Both the position numbers and the translations under genes were made by a program. A stretch of DNA of 64,000 bases from the NCBI GenBank assembly GCA_030145715.1, contig JAIXHQ010000011.1:28433-92432 (forward strand), written 5' to 3'. Position 1 is the first letter of the stretch. The number at the start of each line of letters is the position of its first letter. The notes under the pieces are model-generated. The model was given only the letters and a program-made list of their open reading frames with translations, was not told the DNA's origin and did not search any database. The DNA is from Sphingopyxis sp. (lineage in GTDB: Bacteria > Pseudomonadota > Alphaproteobacteria > Sphingomonadales > Sphingomonadaceae). Shown here piece by piece: positions 21,236-29,486 of the stretch.

Positions 21236-21953
21236 TTAAAGGCTATAGCCGCCGTCGGCGGTCAGCACGGTGCCGGTGATCGTTGCGGCATCGTCCGACA
21301 ACAGAAACGCAATCTGGCGCGCGGTTTCCTCGGCGGTCGCCCAGCGGCCAAGCGGGGTGGCCATCTGTGCCATCGCCGTGATCGCGGCGGCGCGGCTGCC
21401 CAGATCGGAAACCATCTGGCCGAAAAAAATCCGTCGCGTCCCATATCGGCGTGTCGACCCCGCCCGGCGCAATCGCGTTGACGCGGATGCCGTGCGGCGC
21501 GCCTTCCTTGGCGGCAACGCGGGCGAGGTGGATCGCGCCGGCTTTTGACGCTGCGTAGGCGGCGGTCCCGGCTTCGGCTTTAAGCCCGGCGATCGACGCG
21601 GTGACGACGATCGCGCCGCCGCGGCCATGACCGATCATCGCGCGCATTGCCGCCTGCACGCTGAGCATCGCGCCGTCGAGATTGACCGACAGGGTGCGGC
21701 GCCAGTCGGCAAAGTCGAGATCGACAAGAGGCGCGGCGGTCGCGATCCCCGCGTTGATGACGGCCACGTCGATGTCGGCCAGATCGCTGGCCACTTCCTG
21801 CCACAGTGCGGGATCGGCCACGTCCTGACCCTGCCACAGGTCAACGCCGATGATCCGTGCGCCCTCGCTGGAAAGCAGCGCCGCGGTCGCCGCGCCGATG
21901 CCCGAGGCATGGCCGGTGATGAGGGCTGTTTTGTCAGGAAAGCGGTTGGTCAT
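21236..21953 (-). pseudogene. SDR family oxidoreductase, frameshifted at a T7 run
   Basis: The N-terminal part has the NAD(P) motif LITGHASGIGAATA, NAG (VINAGIATAAP), the serine of VTASIAG and the catalytic YAASK, and ends at DTPIWDATDFF. The C-terminal part, with LGSRAAAITAMAQMATPLGR, TAEETARQIAFLLSDDA and the closing LTADGGYSL, lies in a different frame. The switch is at seven consecutive A on the + strand (21423-21429, T7 in the gene); removing one base joins the halves into a normal 238-residue reductase. It is either a sequencing error, a recent pseudogene, or a slippage site. Substrate unknown. Confidence 0.82.
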
Positions 21954-21972
21954 GACCGCGCGGATACGGATG

Positions 21973-23406
21973 TCAGGCTGCGGTGTCGATGCCCAGATCG
22001 CTGAGCTTGCGATAGAGTGTCGAGCGGCCGATGCCCAGACGGCGGGCAACTTCGCTCATGCGGCCGCGATAATGGCCGATCGCCAGGCGGATGACATCGG
22101 CCTCGATTTCCTCCAGCGGACGCAGATTGCCGTCGGGAAGATATAGGGTGACGCCAATGGCTTCGCCGTTGATCGCGACCTCGCCCTCACCGATCACGCT
22201 GCCACCGCCGAGCGTGGCCTCGATGGCGCGGAAATCGGCGCTGGTCAGCACGTCGGTCTTGCTGGCCACGGCGGCGCGAAACAGCACGTCCTGCAACTGC
22301 CGAACATTGCCTGGCCAGGCATAGGCGGCGAGCAGGCGGAGCGCGTCGTCGGTGACGCCGATCGGTCCCATGCCCGGCAAGCCGCCGATACGCGCGAGCA
22401 GATGGCGCGCGAGCGGGCCGACGTCGCCGCGTCGTTCGGACAGCGAGGGCAGGGTAAGCTGTGCGCTGGACAGCGCATAGAACAGGTCTTCGCGAAAATG
22501 GCCCGCCTCGATCAGCTTGTCGAGCGGGCTGGCGCTGGTCGCGATGATGCGGACATCGACGCTCTGGCGGATGGTGCCGCCGATCATTTGCACTTCGCCG
22601 CTGTTCAGAAATTCGACGAGCTTGGCCTGTGTATCGAGCGGTATGCATTCGACATGATCGATGATGATGCTGCCGCCGTCCGCCTGGACAAGACGGCCGA
22701 CCTGCCGATCGAAAGCGCCCGCAAAGGCGCCGCGTTCATGCCCGAACAGCCCCGACCCGATCAGGCCGGGCGATACGGCCGAGCAATCGACCATCACGAG
22801 CTGGCCGCGCGCGCGCGGGCTGGCGCTATGGATCGCGCGGGCAAAGACTTCCTTTCCGGTGCCCGGCTTGCCGTTGATCATCACGGGAACCCGCGCGCGA
22901 GCGGCTTTCGCAGCGATGGCCAGCGCGCTGCGGAAATTGGGACTCGATCCGATGATTTCCTCGAACGCCAGCGGCGCGCGCAGCTTTTCGGTCAGCGGGC
23001 GCAGTTCGCCCTGCGGTCCGCCCGTCGCGACGACGCGGTCGAGCGCCTCCAGCAAACGGTCGGGGGCGATGGGTTTCTGCACGAAATCGCTGGCGCCAGC
23101 GCGCATCGCGCCGACCGCCACCTCGACCCCGTTGCGCATCGTGATGACGACTAGCGGCAGCGCGGGGCGCCAGCGCCGCAGTTCGGCGACGAAATCAGAG
23201 ATGTCCATTCCCGGCGTACCCTGATCGACCAGCACGGCGTCGAGCGCCATGCCTTCCTGTGTGCCGAGTTTCGCAAGGGCGGTATCGGTGTCGGCCGCGA
23301 TGATGCTGCGCCATCCGCCGCGCGACACCAGGGCCGCGAGAAAACGCTGCTGAGCAGGCTCGCTATCGACGATCATCACCGTTCGCGTGTCGCGCATGCT
23401 TGCCAT
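21973..23406 (-). CDS. NtrC-like response regulator with degenerate AAA+ motifs
   Basis: A 477-residue protein with receiver (acceptor Asp61, Lys111), AAA+ domain and a C-terminal Fis-type helix-turn-helix (GRMSEVARRLGIGRSTLYRKL). Walker A is intact (GKPGTGKE, 179-186), but the sigma-54 contact loop reads GAFAGA (226-231) instead of GAFTGA, and Walker B reads IIIDHV (His251 for the catalytic Glu). It therefore probably does not drive sigma-54 transcription in the normal way and may act as a repressor or with sigma-70, as shown for some alphaproteobacterial relatives. It faces away from the oxidase/transhydrogenase genes. Confidence 0.85.
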   Translation of the reverse strand: MASMRDTRTVMIVDSEPAQQRFLAALVSRGGWRSIIAADTDTALAKLGTQEGMALDAVLVDQGTPGMDISDFVAELRRWRPALPLVVITMRNGVEVAVGAMRAGASDFVQKPIAPDRLLEALDRVVATGGPQGELRPLTEKLRAPLAFEEIIGSSPNFRSALAIAAKAARARVPVMINGKPGTGKEVFARAIHSASPRARGQLVMVDCSAVSPGLIGSGLFGHERGAFAGAFDRQVGRLVQADGGSIIIDHVECIPLDTQAKLVEFLNSGEVQMIGGTIRQSVDVRIIATSASPLDKLIEAGHFREDLFYALSSAQLTLPSLSERRGDVGPLARHLLARIGGLPGMGPIGVTDDALRLLAAYAWPGNVRQLQDVLFRAAVASKTDVLTSADFRAIEATLGGGSVIGEGEVAINGEAIGVTLYLPDGNLRPLEEIEADVIRLAIGHYRGRMSEVARRLGIGRSTLYRKLSDLGIDTAA

Positions 23407-23641
23407 GGTCCCGAATCTGCCCCTTTAACCAACATCTACATATGGTTGTTCCGCTGCGGCCTCCCGCTATAGTGTTTAGGGGTAAAAGGGCGATTAAGGC
23501 CGCCGGGCTTTTACTTTGGCGGTGCGGCTTTCCGCACTTGAGCATATGGGACCGCATGGCTAAGACCGGCGCGAAGGCCGATTCTGGACAGGACGCGATG
23601 CGTTCGGTCCGTAAAAACGGCGGCTGAAGGGGAAATGAGCC
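23407..23641. promoter_or_regulatory. divergent intergenic region
   Basis: A 235-base region between the NtrC-like gene and the aa3 oxidase subunit IV gene. It holds one GANTC site (GAATC near 23412) and a TTAACCAA at 23425-23432 resembling the CtrA half-site. A 75-codon reading frame across it has no protein-like features. Promoters for both directions are presumed here. Confidence 0.35.
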
Positions 23642-23764
23642 ATGGCACATCAGGAAATGAAGGCAGCCGAAGAAACCTATGCGGGTTTCATTGGGCTGCT
23701 CAAAATCGGGTCGATCATCACCGCTATCGTCACTATCGGCGTCGTCCTCCTGATCGCGTCCTGA
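23642..23764 (+). CDS. aa3-type cytochrome c oxidase subunit IV family peptide
   Basis: A 40-residue single-span membrane peptide: a short charged N-terminus (MAHQEMKAAEETYAGF) and one hydrophobic helix from IGLLKIG to the end. This is the pattern of the bacterial aa3-type oxidase subunit IV family, a small accessory subunit. AAGGGG lies 8-10 bases before the ATG. Ten bases separate it from pntAA. The main oxidase subunits are not in the window. Confidence 0.8.
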   Translation: MAHQEMKAAEETYAGFIGLLKIGSIITAIVTIGVVLLIAS

Positions 23765-23774
23765 CCGGACCGTC

Positions 23775-24896
23775 ATGCGCATCGCCGTTTTGAAGGAGCT
23801 CGCCGACGGCGAGACCCGCGTCGCCGCGACACCTGAAACCGTGAAGAAATTCGTCGGTCTGGGTGCCGAAGTTGCCGTCGAATCGGGCGCGGGCGACCAA
23901 GCCTCGATCGCCGATGCCGATTATGCCGCGGCGGGCGCCAGCATGGGCAGCCGCGCCGACGTGCTGAAGGGCGCGAACGTCATTCTCGCCGTGCAGGGCC
24001 CCGATCCAAAGGGCTTGTCGGGCTTTTCGGATGGCGCCTGGCTGGTGGCGGGGCTGAACCCGTTCGGCGATCGCGCGCGCATCGACGACTATGCAAAGCT
24101 GGGGCTTGAGGCGCTGGCGATGGAATTTATGCCGCGCATCACGCGCGCGCAGTCGATGGATATTCTGTCCAGCCAGGCGAACCTTGCGGGGTATAAGGCC
24201 GTGTTGATGGCGGCAAACGCCTATGGCCGCGCCTTTCCGATGATGATGACCGCCGCGGGCACCGTCAGCGCCGCCAAGGCGTTCGTGATGGGCGTCGGGG
24301 TCGCGGGGCTTCAGGCGATCGCGACCGCGCGGCGTCTGGGGGCCCAGGTCAGCGCGACCGACGTGCGCGCCGCGACGAGGGAACAGATCCTCAGCCTTGG
24401 CGCCAAGCCGATCTTTGTCGAAACGGTCGCGGGGATCGAGGGCGAGGGCGCGGGCGGCTATGCCACCGAGATGTCGGACGAGTATAAGGCGGCACAGGCC
24501 GAACTGGTTTCGTCGCATATCGCCAAGCAGGACATCGTCATCACCACCGCGCTGATCCCGGGGCGCCCCGCACCGCGGCTGATTTCGGATGCACAGCTTG
24601 CGACGATGCGCAGCGGCAGCGTGATCGTCGACATGGCGGCCGAAAGCGGCGGCAATGTCGAGGGATCGGTGTCGGGCGAGGCGAAGAAGATTCACGGTGT
24701 GACCGTGATCGGCGCAAGGAATATCGCGGCATTGATGCCCGCCGATACCAGCGCGCTGTTCAGCCGCAACCTGTTCAACTTCCTGTCGGCCTTCTGGGAC
24801 AAGGAAGCGGGCAAGCCGGTGCTGGACGAAGAAATCGGCAACGCCGTGCGGCTGACGCAGGGCGGCAAGGTCGTTAACGACAGATTGCAGGGGTAA
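23775..24896 (+). CDS. pntAA: NAD(P) transhydrogenase subunit alpha part 1
   Basis: The NAD(H)-binding domain I of the proton-translocating transhydrogenase, which uses the proton gradient to make NADPH from NADH. Visible motifs are MRIAVLKE at the start, RITRAQSMDILSSQANLAGYKAV, VGVAGLQAIATARRLGAQV and VIVDMAAESGGNVE. At 373 residues it is the soluble half of subunit alpha; the membrane half (pntAB) and beta are further downstream, separated by two unrelated genes. Confidence 0.93.
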   Translation: MRIAVLKELADGETRVAATPETVKKFVGLGAEVAVESGAGDQASIADADYAAAGASMGSRADVLKGANVILAVQGPDPKGLSGFSDGAWLVAGLNPFGDRARIDDYAKLGLEALAMEFMPRITRAQSMDILSSQANLAGYKAVLMAANAYGRAFPMMMTAAGTVSAAKAFVMGVGVAGLQAIATARRLGAQVSATDVRAATREQILSLGAKPIFVETVAGIEGEGAGGYATEMSDEYKAAQAELVSSHIAKQDIVITTALIPGRPAPRLISDAQLATMRSGSVIVDMAAESGGNVEGSVSGEAKKIHGVTVIGARNIAALMPADTSALFSRNLFNFLSAFWDKEAGKPVLDEEIGNAVRLTQGGKVVNDRLQG

Positions 24897-24900
24897 CGCC

Positions 24901-25266
24901 ATGGGTCTGTTCAGCGCCGGAGACATCGATGCCCAGGGGGCACAGGCCGAATTTCAGGCGTGGCTGATCGATGGCGAAAAGGTGCTCACGGCCTTTCGGA
25001 CCATCCGGGACACGGTGCTGCTGACCAATCTGCGCTTCATCTTTGTCGATGTGCAGGGGCTGACCGGATCGAAGCGCGATATTCAAAGCGTTCCCTGGCG
25101 GTCGGTCACACGCTTTTCGTTCGAAACTGCCGGCACGTTCGACCTCGACGCCGACATGAAGGTGTGGGTGTCGGGCGCCGCGATGCCGATCGAGGTGAAG
25201 ATTTCGCGCAAGAGCGATCCGCAGGCGATTCAGCAGATCATGGCGCAGCTTATCGTCGGTCGCTGA
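24901..25266 (+). CDS. bacterial PH-domain protein
   Basis: A 121-residue protein beginning 4 bases after pntAA. It has the pattern of a bacterial pleckstrin-homology domain (LIDGEKVLTAFRTIRDTVLLTNLRFIFVDVQG, then PWRSVTRFSFETAG and a long C-terminal helix DPQAIQQIMAQLI). No membrane segment or enzyme motif is seen. It is probably cotranscribed with pntAA; a stem-loop with a T-run follows. Function unknown. Confidence 0.8.
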   Translation: MGLFSAGDIDAQGAQAEFQAWLIDGEKVLTAFRTIRDTVLLTNLRFIFVDVQGLTGSKRDIQSVPWRSVTRFSFETAGTFDLDADMKVWVSGAAMPIEVKISRKSDPQAIQQIMAQLIVGR

Positions 25267-25282
25267 ACGACGTCAAAAAAAT

Positions 25283-25300
25283 GGCCGACTTCGGCCTTTT
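25283..25300 (+). terminator. intrinsic terminator after the PH-domain gene
   Basis: GGCCG, loop ACTT, CGGCC, then TTTT, preceded by a run of seven A, so it could work on either strand. It would end the pntAA-PH transcript before the fasciclin gene. Confidence 0.6.
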
Positions 25301-25372
25301 CATGAAACTTCCGTCGGTTATCATGCGTTCAGGGTCTTCCACCCTGAATTTCAACCTTCTGGAGAATGATTG

Positions 25373-26017
25373 ATGTTGTCTGCGAAGCTTTTCGCTACTC
25401 CCCTTCTTGCGATTGCTATTTTGTCGCCCGTCTATGCGCAGGAAGCTGCGGCTCCTGCTGAAATGCCGGCGCCTGCCGAAGCCGCTGTCGATGCTGCCGC
25501 TCCCGCTGATGCCGCCGCTCCCGCCGCGACGCCTGCCGCACCTGCAACCGCCGCGGCGCCCGCGACGCCGACCGGCATCGCTCTCGAAATCGGTGCGAAG
25601 CCCGATCATAAGACGCTGGCGAACGCGCTCACCACGGCGGGCGTTTCGGAAAAGCTCGCGGCCCAGCCGTTCACCATCTTTGCGCCGACCGATCAGGCAT
25701 TCGCGGCCGTGCCGCAGCAGATGACCGACTGGCTGATGAACCCCGGTAACACGGAATCGCTCGCAAAGGTGCTGACCTATCATGTCGTGCCCGGCCGCGT
25801 GTCGTCGGAAGACCTTTATGCCAAGATCAAGGCTGGCGGCGGCAAGGCGACGCTGACGACCGTCGAGGGAGAGGCGCTGACCTTCACCGAGGTTCAGGGC
25901 AATATCAAGATTGACGGCACCCAGGGCAGCAGCGGTTTCATCACCCAGGCCGATGTCGAACAGTCGAATGGCAATGTCCATGTCATCAACGGGGTGCTGA
26001 TGCCGACGCTCGGCTAA
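25373..26017 (+). CDS. exported fasciclin-domain protein
   Basis: A 214-residue secreted protein. Residues 1-22 form a signal peptide ending VYAQ; an Ala/Pro-rich linker runs to about residue 62; then one fasciclin (FAS1) domain with the family motifs FTIFAPTDQAFAAVP, LAKVLTYHVVPGRV and the closing NGNVHVINGVLMPTL. Such proteins usually mediate adhesion or envelope interactions. GGAG precedes the ATG, and a hairpin at 25328-25348 lies in its leader. Terminators on both sides suggest its own transcription unit. Confidence 0.9.
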   Translation: MLSAKLFATPLLAIAILSPVYAQEAAAPAEMPAPAEAAVDAAAPADAAAPAATPAAPATAAAPATPTGIALEIGAKPDHKTLANALTTAGVSEKLAAQPFTIFAPTDQAFAAVPQQMTDWLMNPGNTESLAKVLTYHVVPGRVSSEDLYAKIKAGGGKATLTTVEGEALTFTEVQGNIKIDGTQGSSGFITQADVEQSNGNVHVINGVLMPTLG

Positions 26018-26038
26018 AGCCTTCTATAAACGGTGATC

Positions 26039-26103
26039 GGGACATTTAATGTCCCAAAGGGTCGGCATTTCCTGTCTTGGGAAATGTCGGCCCTTGTCTT
26101 TTT
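26039..26103 (+). terminator. palindrome and intrinsic terminator after the fasciclin gene
   Basis: First comes a perfect 17-base palindrome (26039-26055). Then a 14-pair stem (26059-26072 with 26080-26093, two G-U pairs, 7-base loop) is followed by TTGTCTTTTT, a good Rho-independent terminator. A TTGACA at 26102-26107 immediately after could be the -35 box of a pntAB promoter, although no matching -10 box is evident. Confidence 0.65.
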
Positions 26104-26179
26104 GACAGCTTTGGAGTCGACAGGTTGCGTGGGGCGCGGCAAGAGGTGCGCGAAACGGAAATAGCAGGGGAGCGGACCC

Positions 26180-26461
26180 GTGGACTTTATCTCGATTTTT
26201 TCGATTTTCATATTGGCCTGCTTTGTCGGCTATTTTGTCGTGTGGTCGGTGACGCCGGCGCTGCACACGCCGCTGATGAGCGTCACCAACGCGATTTCGT
26301 CGGTCATCATCGTCGGCGCGCTGATCGCCAGCGCCGCCGCGGGATCGGCATCGTCGAAATGGCTCGGCCTTGCCGCCGTCGTGATGGCCAGCATCAATAT
26401 TTTCGGCGGTTTCGCCGTGACCGCGCGTATGCTCGCGATGTACAAGAAAAAGGAACGCTGA
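26180..26461 (+). CDS. pntAB: NAD(P) transhydrogenase subunit alpha part 2
   Basis: A 93-residue membrane subunit with about three hydrophobic helices: [36 protein letters not shown] and [17 protein letters not shown], with the conserved [16 protein letters not shown] loop. It forms part of the proton channel with PntB. The start is GTG after GGGGAG. It is separated from pntB by one base. Confidence 0.92.
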   Translation: MDFISIFSIFILACFVGYFVVWSVTPALHTPLMSVTNAISSVIIVGALIASAAAGSASSKWLGLAAVVMASINIFGGFAVTARMLAMYKKKER

Positions 26462-26462
26462 G

Positions 26463-27953
26463 ATGGATTTTCAGTCGATCCTTGCTGCCGCCACGGGCGG
26501 CGAACATGGCCTGGCGGTGAATCCCTGGGCTGCCGTCGCCTATCTGGTGTCGGGCGTCTTTTTCATCCTTGCGCTGCGCGGCTTGTCGAGCCCGGCGTCG
26601 TCGCAGCGCGGCAACCGCTTTGGCATGATGGGCATGACGATCGCGGTCGTCACGACGTTGCTGACGCATGTTCCGCGCTTTGACGGCGGCGCGCTCGACA
26701 GTGTCGCGCTGATCGAAATCCTGGCGGCGATCGGCATCGGCGCCGTCATCGGCATCGTCATGGCGCGCCGCATCGCGATGACCGCGATGCCGCAGCTTGT
26801 CGCCGCATTCCACAGCCTTGTCGGTCTGGCCGCGGTTGCCGTCGCCGCCGCCGCCTATCTTAACCCGCAGGCGTTTGGCATTGCCGATGCGGCGGGCCAG
26901 ATCTTCACGGTCAGTCGGGTCGAAATGGGGCTGGGCATCGCGATCGGCGCGATCACCTTTTCGGGATCGGTTATCGCCTTCCTGAAACTCAACGGTAATA
27001 TGTCGGGGTCGCCGATCATGCTGCCGGGGCGGCACATCATCAATCTGGGCACGCTGGCCGCGATCATCGGCCTGGTCGCCTATTTCACCGTCGATCAAAG
27101 CCCGTGGGTGTTCTGGACCGTCACCGCGCTCAGCTTTGCCATCGGCTTCCTGCTCATCATCCCGATCGGCGGCGCCGACATGCCCGTCGTCGTGTCGATG
27201 CTGAACAGCTATTCGGGCTGGGCTGCGGCGGCGATGGGCTTTACGCTTGGCAACACCGCGATGATCATCACCGGTGCGCTCGTCGGATCGTCGGGTGCGA
27301 TCCTGTCATACATCATGTGCCGTGCGATGAACCGCAGCTTCATTAGCGTGATCGCGGGCGGCTTTGGCGCCGACGATTCGGCCGCGGGTGCGGGCGGCTC
27401 AAAGGAACAGCGTCCGTGGAAACCGGGCAGCGCCGAGGATGCGGCCTTCCTGATGAGCCAGGCGGAAAATGTCATCATCGTGCCCGGATATGGGATGGCG
27501 GTCGCGCAGGCCCAGCACGCGCTGCGCGAAATGGCCGATCAACTCAAGAAGGAAGGCGTGAACGTCAAATATGCGATCCATCCGGTCGCGGGGCGTATGC
27601 CCGGCCATATGAACGTCCTGCTGGCCGAGGCGAATGTCCCCTATGACGAGGTGTTCGAACTGGAGGACATCAACGGCGAATTCGCACAGGCCGACGTGGC
27701 TTTCGTCATCGGCGCGAACGACGTGACCAACCCGGCGGCAAAGACCGACAAAAGCTCGCCCATCTATGGGATGCCGATCCTCGACGTTGAAAAGGCGAAG
27801 ACGGTTCTGTTCGTGAAACGCTCGATGGGCGGGGTCGGCTATGCCGGCGTCGACAATGACGTTTTCTATATGGATCAGACGATGATGCTGCTGGGCGATG
27901 CCAAGAAGATGGCCGACGACATCGTCAAGGCCCTCAGCGGCAGCGGGCACTAA
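26463..27953 (+). CDS. pntB: NAD(P) transhydrogenase subunit beta
   Basis: A 496-residue subunit: about nine N-terminal membrane helices, then the NADP(H)-binding domain III with IIVPGYGMAVAQAQH, KYAIHPVAGRMPGHMNVLLAEA, IGANDVTNPAA and FVKRSMGGVGYAGVDN. All these blocks are intact. The stop is followed without a gap by low-GC DNA coding a toxin-like fragment in another frame. Confidence 0.95.
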   Translation: MDFQSILAAATGGEHGLAVNPWAAVAYLVSGVFFILALRGLSSPASSQRGNRFGMMGMTIAVVTTLLTHVPRFDGGALDSVALIEILAAIGIGAVIGIVMARRIAMTAMPQLVAAFHSLVGLAAVAVAAAAYLNPQAFGIADAAGQIFTVSRVEMGLGIAIGAITFSGSVIAFLKLNGNMSGSPIMLPGRHIINLGTLAAIIGLVAYFTVDQSPWVFWTVTALSFAIGFLLIIPIGGADMPVVVSMLNSYSGWAAAAMGFTLGNTAMIITGALVGSSGAILSYIMCRAMNRSFISVIAGGFGADDSAAGAGGSKEQRPWKPGSAEDAAFLMSQAENVIIVPGYGMAVAQAQHALREMADQLKKEGVNVKYAIHPVAGRMPGHMNVLLAEANVPYDEVFELEDINGEFAQADVAFVIGANDVTNPAAKTDKSSPIYGMPILDVEKAKTVLFVKRSMGGVGYAGVDNDVFYMDQTMMLLGDAKKMADDIVKALSGSGH

Positions 27954-28314
27954 TATCCTCGCGGCGGCGGCTGCTGACGCTTTGCCGCAAAATGGGGATG
28001 AAGTGGTTGAGGAAGCCAGAGGAGCAATCCCAAAGGCAATCCTGAAGGTGCTTCAGAAGCTTAGACCGGCGGCAAAGCCTGCTCCTAGAGCTGTGCCAGC
28101 ACCCAAAAACTGGAAGCCGCCAGTCCATGGTCCCCAGGCTCCTCCTACGTCAATTCCTCCAGGTTGGAGAGTTCAGGAAATGCCACCTAACTCGATGTAT
28201 CCTAACGGATATTGGCGCCTAGAGAAGCCGATGGGCAACGGCGGTTGGCAGGGAATAAATCCATCGACGGGAAGGCCCGGTCCTCAGTGGGAAACTCATA
28301 TCCCATTTCCTTAA
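27898..28314 (+). CDS. orphan polymorphic-toxin C-terminal tip (probable)
   Basis: The open frame spans 138 residues, but only the part after the pntB stop looks meaningful: an Ala-rich start (NILAAAAADALPQ), a charged helix, a Pro-rich linker (PAPKNWKPPVHGPQ), and an aromatic/Gly-rich end (GWRVQEMPPNSMYPNGYWR, then GNGGWQGINPSTG and PQWETHIPFP). This layout is that of a displaced C-terminal toxin tip without its delivery protein. No good start exists; a GTG at 28003 is the first plausible one. GC falls to near 50 percent, and a small gene like an immunity gene follows after 11 bases. I cannot name the toxin family. Confidence 0.55.
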   Translation: MPRRWPTTSSRPSAAAGTNILAAAAADALPQNGDEVVEEARGAIPKAILKVLQKLRPAAKPAPRAVPAPKNWKPPVHGPQAPPTSIPPGWRVQEMPPNSMYPNGYWRLEKPMGNGGWQGINPSTGRPGPQWETHIPFP

Positions 28315-28325
28315 GGCTACGACGT

Positions 28326-28655
28326 ATGACAAAACTATCCGAAAAGCTGGTGGGTAAAGCGATAACGCTTGTCTGCTTTGGCGAGTATGTTGGCTTTATA
28401 CACATGGGCGATAAGGATCATTGCCGTATCGAATCTGAGACTGTGATCATCGGCAAGGGCGGTAACGAACATGCTTTGTTCCCAGAGCCAGCTCAAGGTG
28501 CGTTGCCATTGGTCTTGGGAGCGAAGGTGGAAGCCATTGCCATTGACAATACCGTGACCATCTCACTCGATAACGGTCACAAAATTAGAGCCGCTCTAAC
28601 CGATGGATATGAGACGATCATGCTCAGCGTCGATGGTCAATCCGAAGTGTATTGA
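28326..28655 (+). CDS. probable immunity protein of the orphan toxin module
   Basis: A 109-residue soluble protein (MTKLSEKLVGKAITLVCFGE at the start, ETIMLSVDGQ near the end) made mostly of predicted beta strands, with no signal peptide or membrane segment. It begins 11 bases after the toxin-like frame, and its opening stretch has about 45 percent GC, unlike the rest of the window. Position, size and composition fit an immunity protein; the assignment is by context, since I do not recognise the family. Confidence 0.6.
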   Translation: MTKLSEKLVGKAITLVCFGEYVGFIHMGDKDHCRIESETVIIGKGGNEHALFPEPAQGALPLVLGAKVEAIAIDNTVTISLDNGHKIRAALTDGYETIMLSVDGQSEVY

Positions 28656-28719
28656 TAAACATCGCCGCAAAGTTTGTCGCCCGGCCTTGCCCGGGGGCGC
28701 CACTTTATTTAGCGATAGG

Positions 28720-28749
28720 CAGGACCGGGTCGGCGACGACCCGGTCCTG
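28720..28749 (+). terminator. perfect 13-bp stem-loop
   Basis: A perfect 13-base-pair inverted repeat with a GCGA loop lies between the immunity-like gene and the racemase. It probably ends transcription of the islet. Only a short T-containing tail follows, so strength is uncertain. Confidence 0.5.
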
Positions 28750-28769
28750 TTGCATTGCGGAGGACCATC

Positions 28770-29468
28770 TTGCGGAAAATCGGCCTGATCGGGGGAATGA
28801 GCTGGGCATCGACCGAGCTTTATTACCGGCATCTCAACAAGGGGGTGCAAAAGCGCCTTGGAACCGCCTTTTCGGCGCCGATCGTGATGGAGAGCCTGAA
28901 TTATTGCGATCTGTCGCGCATCACGACACCCGAGGGCTGGACCCATGCGAAAGAGGTGCTGATCGCATCCGCGAGACGGCTGGAGGACGCTGGCGCGACC
29001 GCATTGATGATCGCCGCCAATTCGATGCACAAGGTGGCCGAGGATGTCGGGGCCGCGATTTCGATCCCGATCCTGCACATCGTCGACGAGACCGGCGAGA
29101 AGATGAAGGCCGATGGGATCAAGGCGGCAGCGGTGATCGGAACGCGCAACGTGATGACCGAACCCTGGTTCCGACAGCGGCTCGTCCGCCACGGCCTGAC
29201 GCTGGCGCCCTATGACGTGAGCCGGGCGGAAGAAATCGACCGCATCATTTACGAAGAATTGATGCTGGGCAAGGTGAACGAAAGTTCGCGCCGGACGATG
29301 AAGACCTTTATCACCGATGTCGCGAAGCAGGACATTCAGGCGATCGTGCTGGCGTGTACCGAACTGGTGATGCTGGTCGATACCGACGCGAATGTCCTGC
29401 CGATCTATGACACGACGCGGATTCACGTTGCGGCGGGCGTCGACTGGATGCTGGGCGATCCGTCCTGA
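28770..29468 (+). CDS. aspartate/glutamate racemase family protein
   Basis: A 232-residue PLP-independent racemase-fold protein. The N-terminal KIGLIGGMSWASTELYYRHLN is typical of the YgeA/aspartate racemase group. Normally two cysteines act as acid/base: the second is present in VLACTEL, while the first expected site reads MIAANSMH (Ala-Asn-Ser in place of Cys-Asn-Thr). Racemase activity on free amino acids is therefore doubtful. The start is a TTG preceded by GGAGG at a spacing of six. Confidence 0.8.
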   Translation: MRKIGLIGGMSWASTELYYRHLNKGVQKRLGTAFSAPIVMESLNYCDLSRITTPEGWTHAKEVLIASARRLEDAGATALMIAANSMHKVAEDVGAAISIPILHIVDETGEKMKADGIKAAAVIGTRNVMTEPWFRQRLVRHGLTLAPYDVSRAEEIDRIIYEELMLGKVNESSRRTMKTFITDVAKQDIQAIVLACTELVMLVDTDANVLPIYDTTRIHVAAGVDWMLGDPS

Positions 29469-29486
29469 ACCCGGTGCGGCGAGTAC

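Noticed and set aside
23400..23627. A 75-codon plus-strand frame before the aa3 subunit IV gene
   Set aside because: Lies in a presumed promoter region, with no protein-like pattern; no ribosome site.
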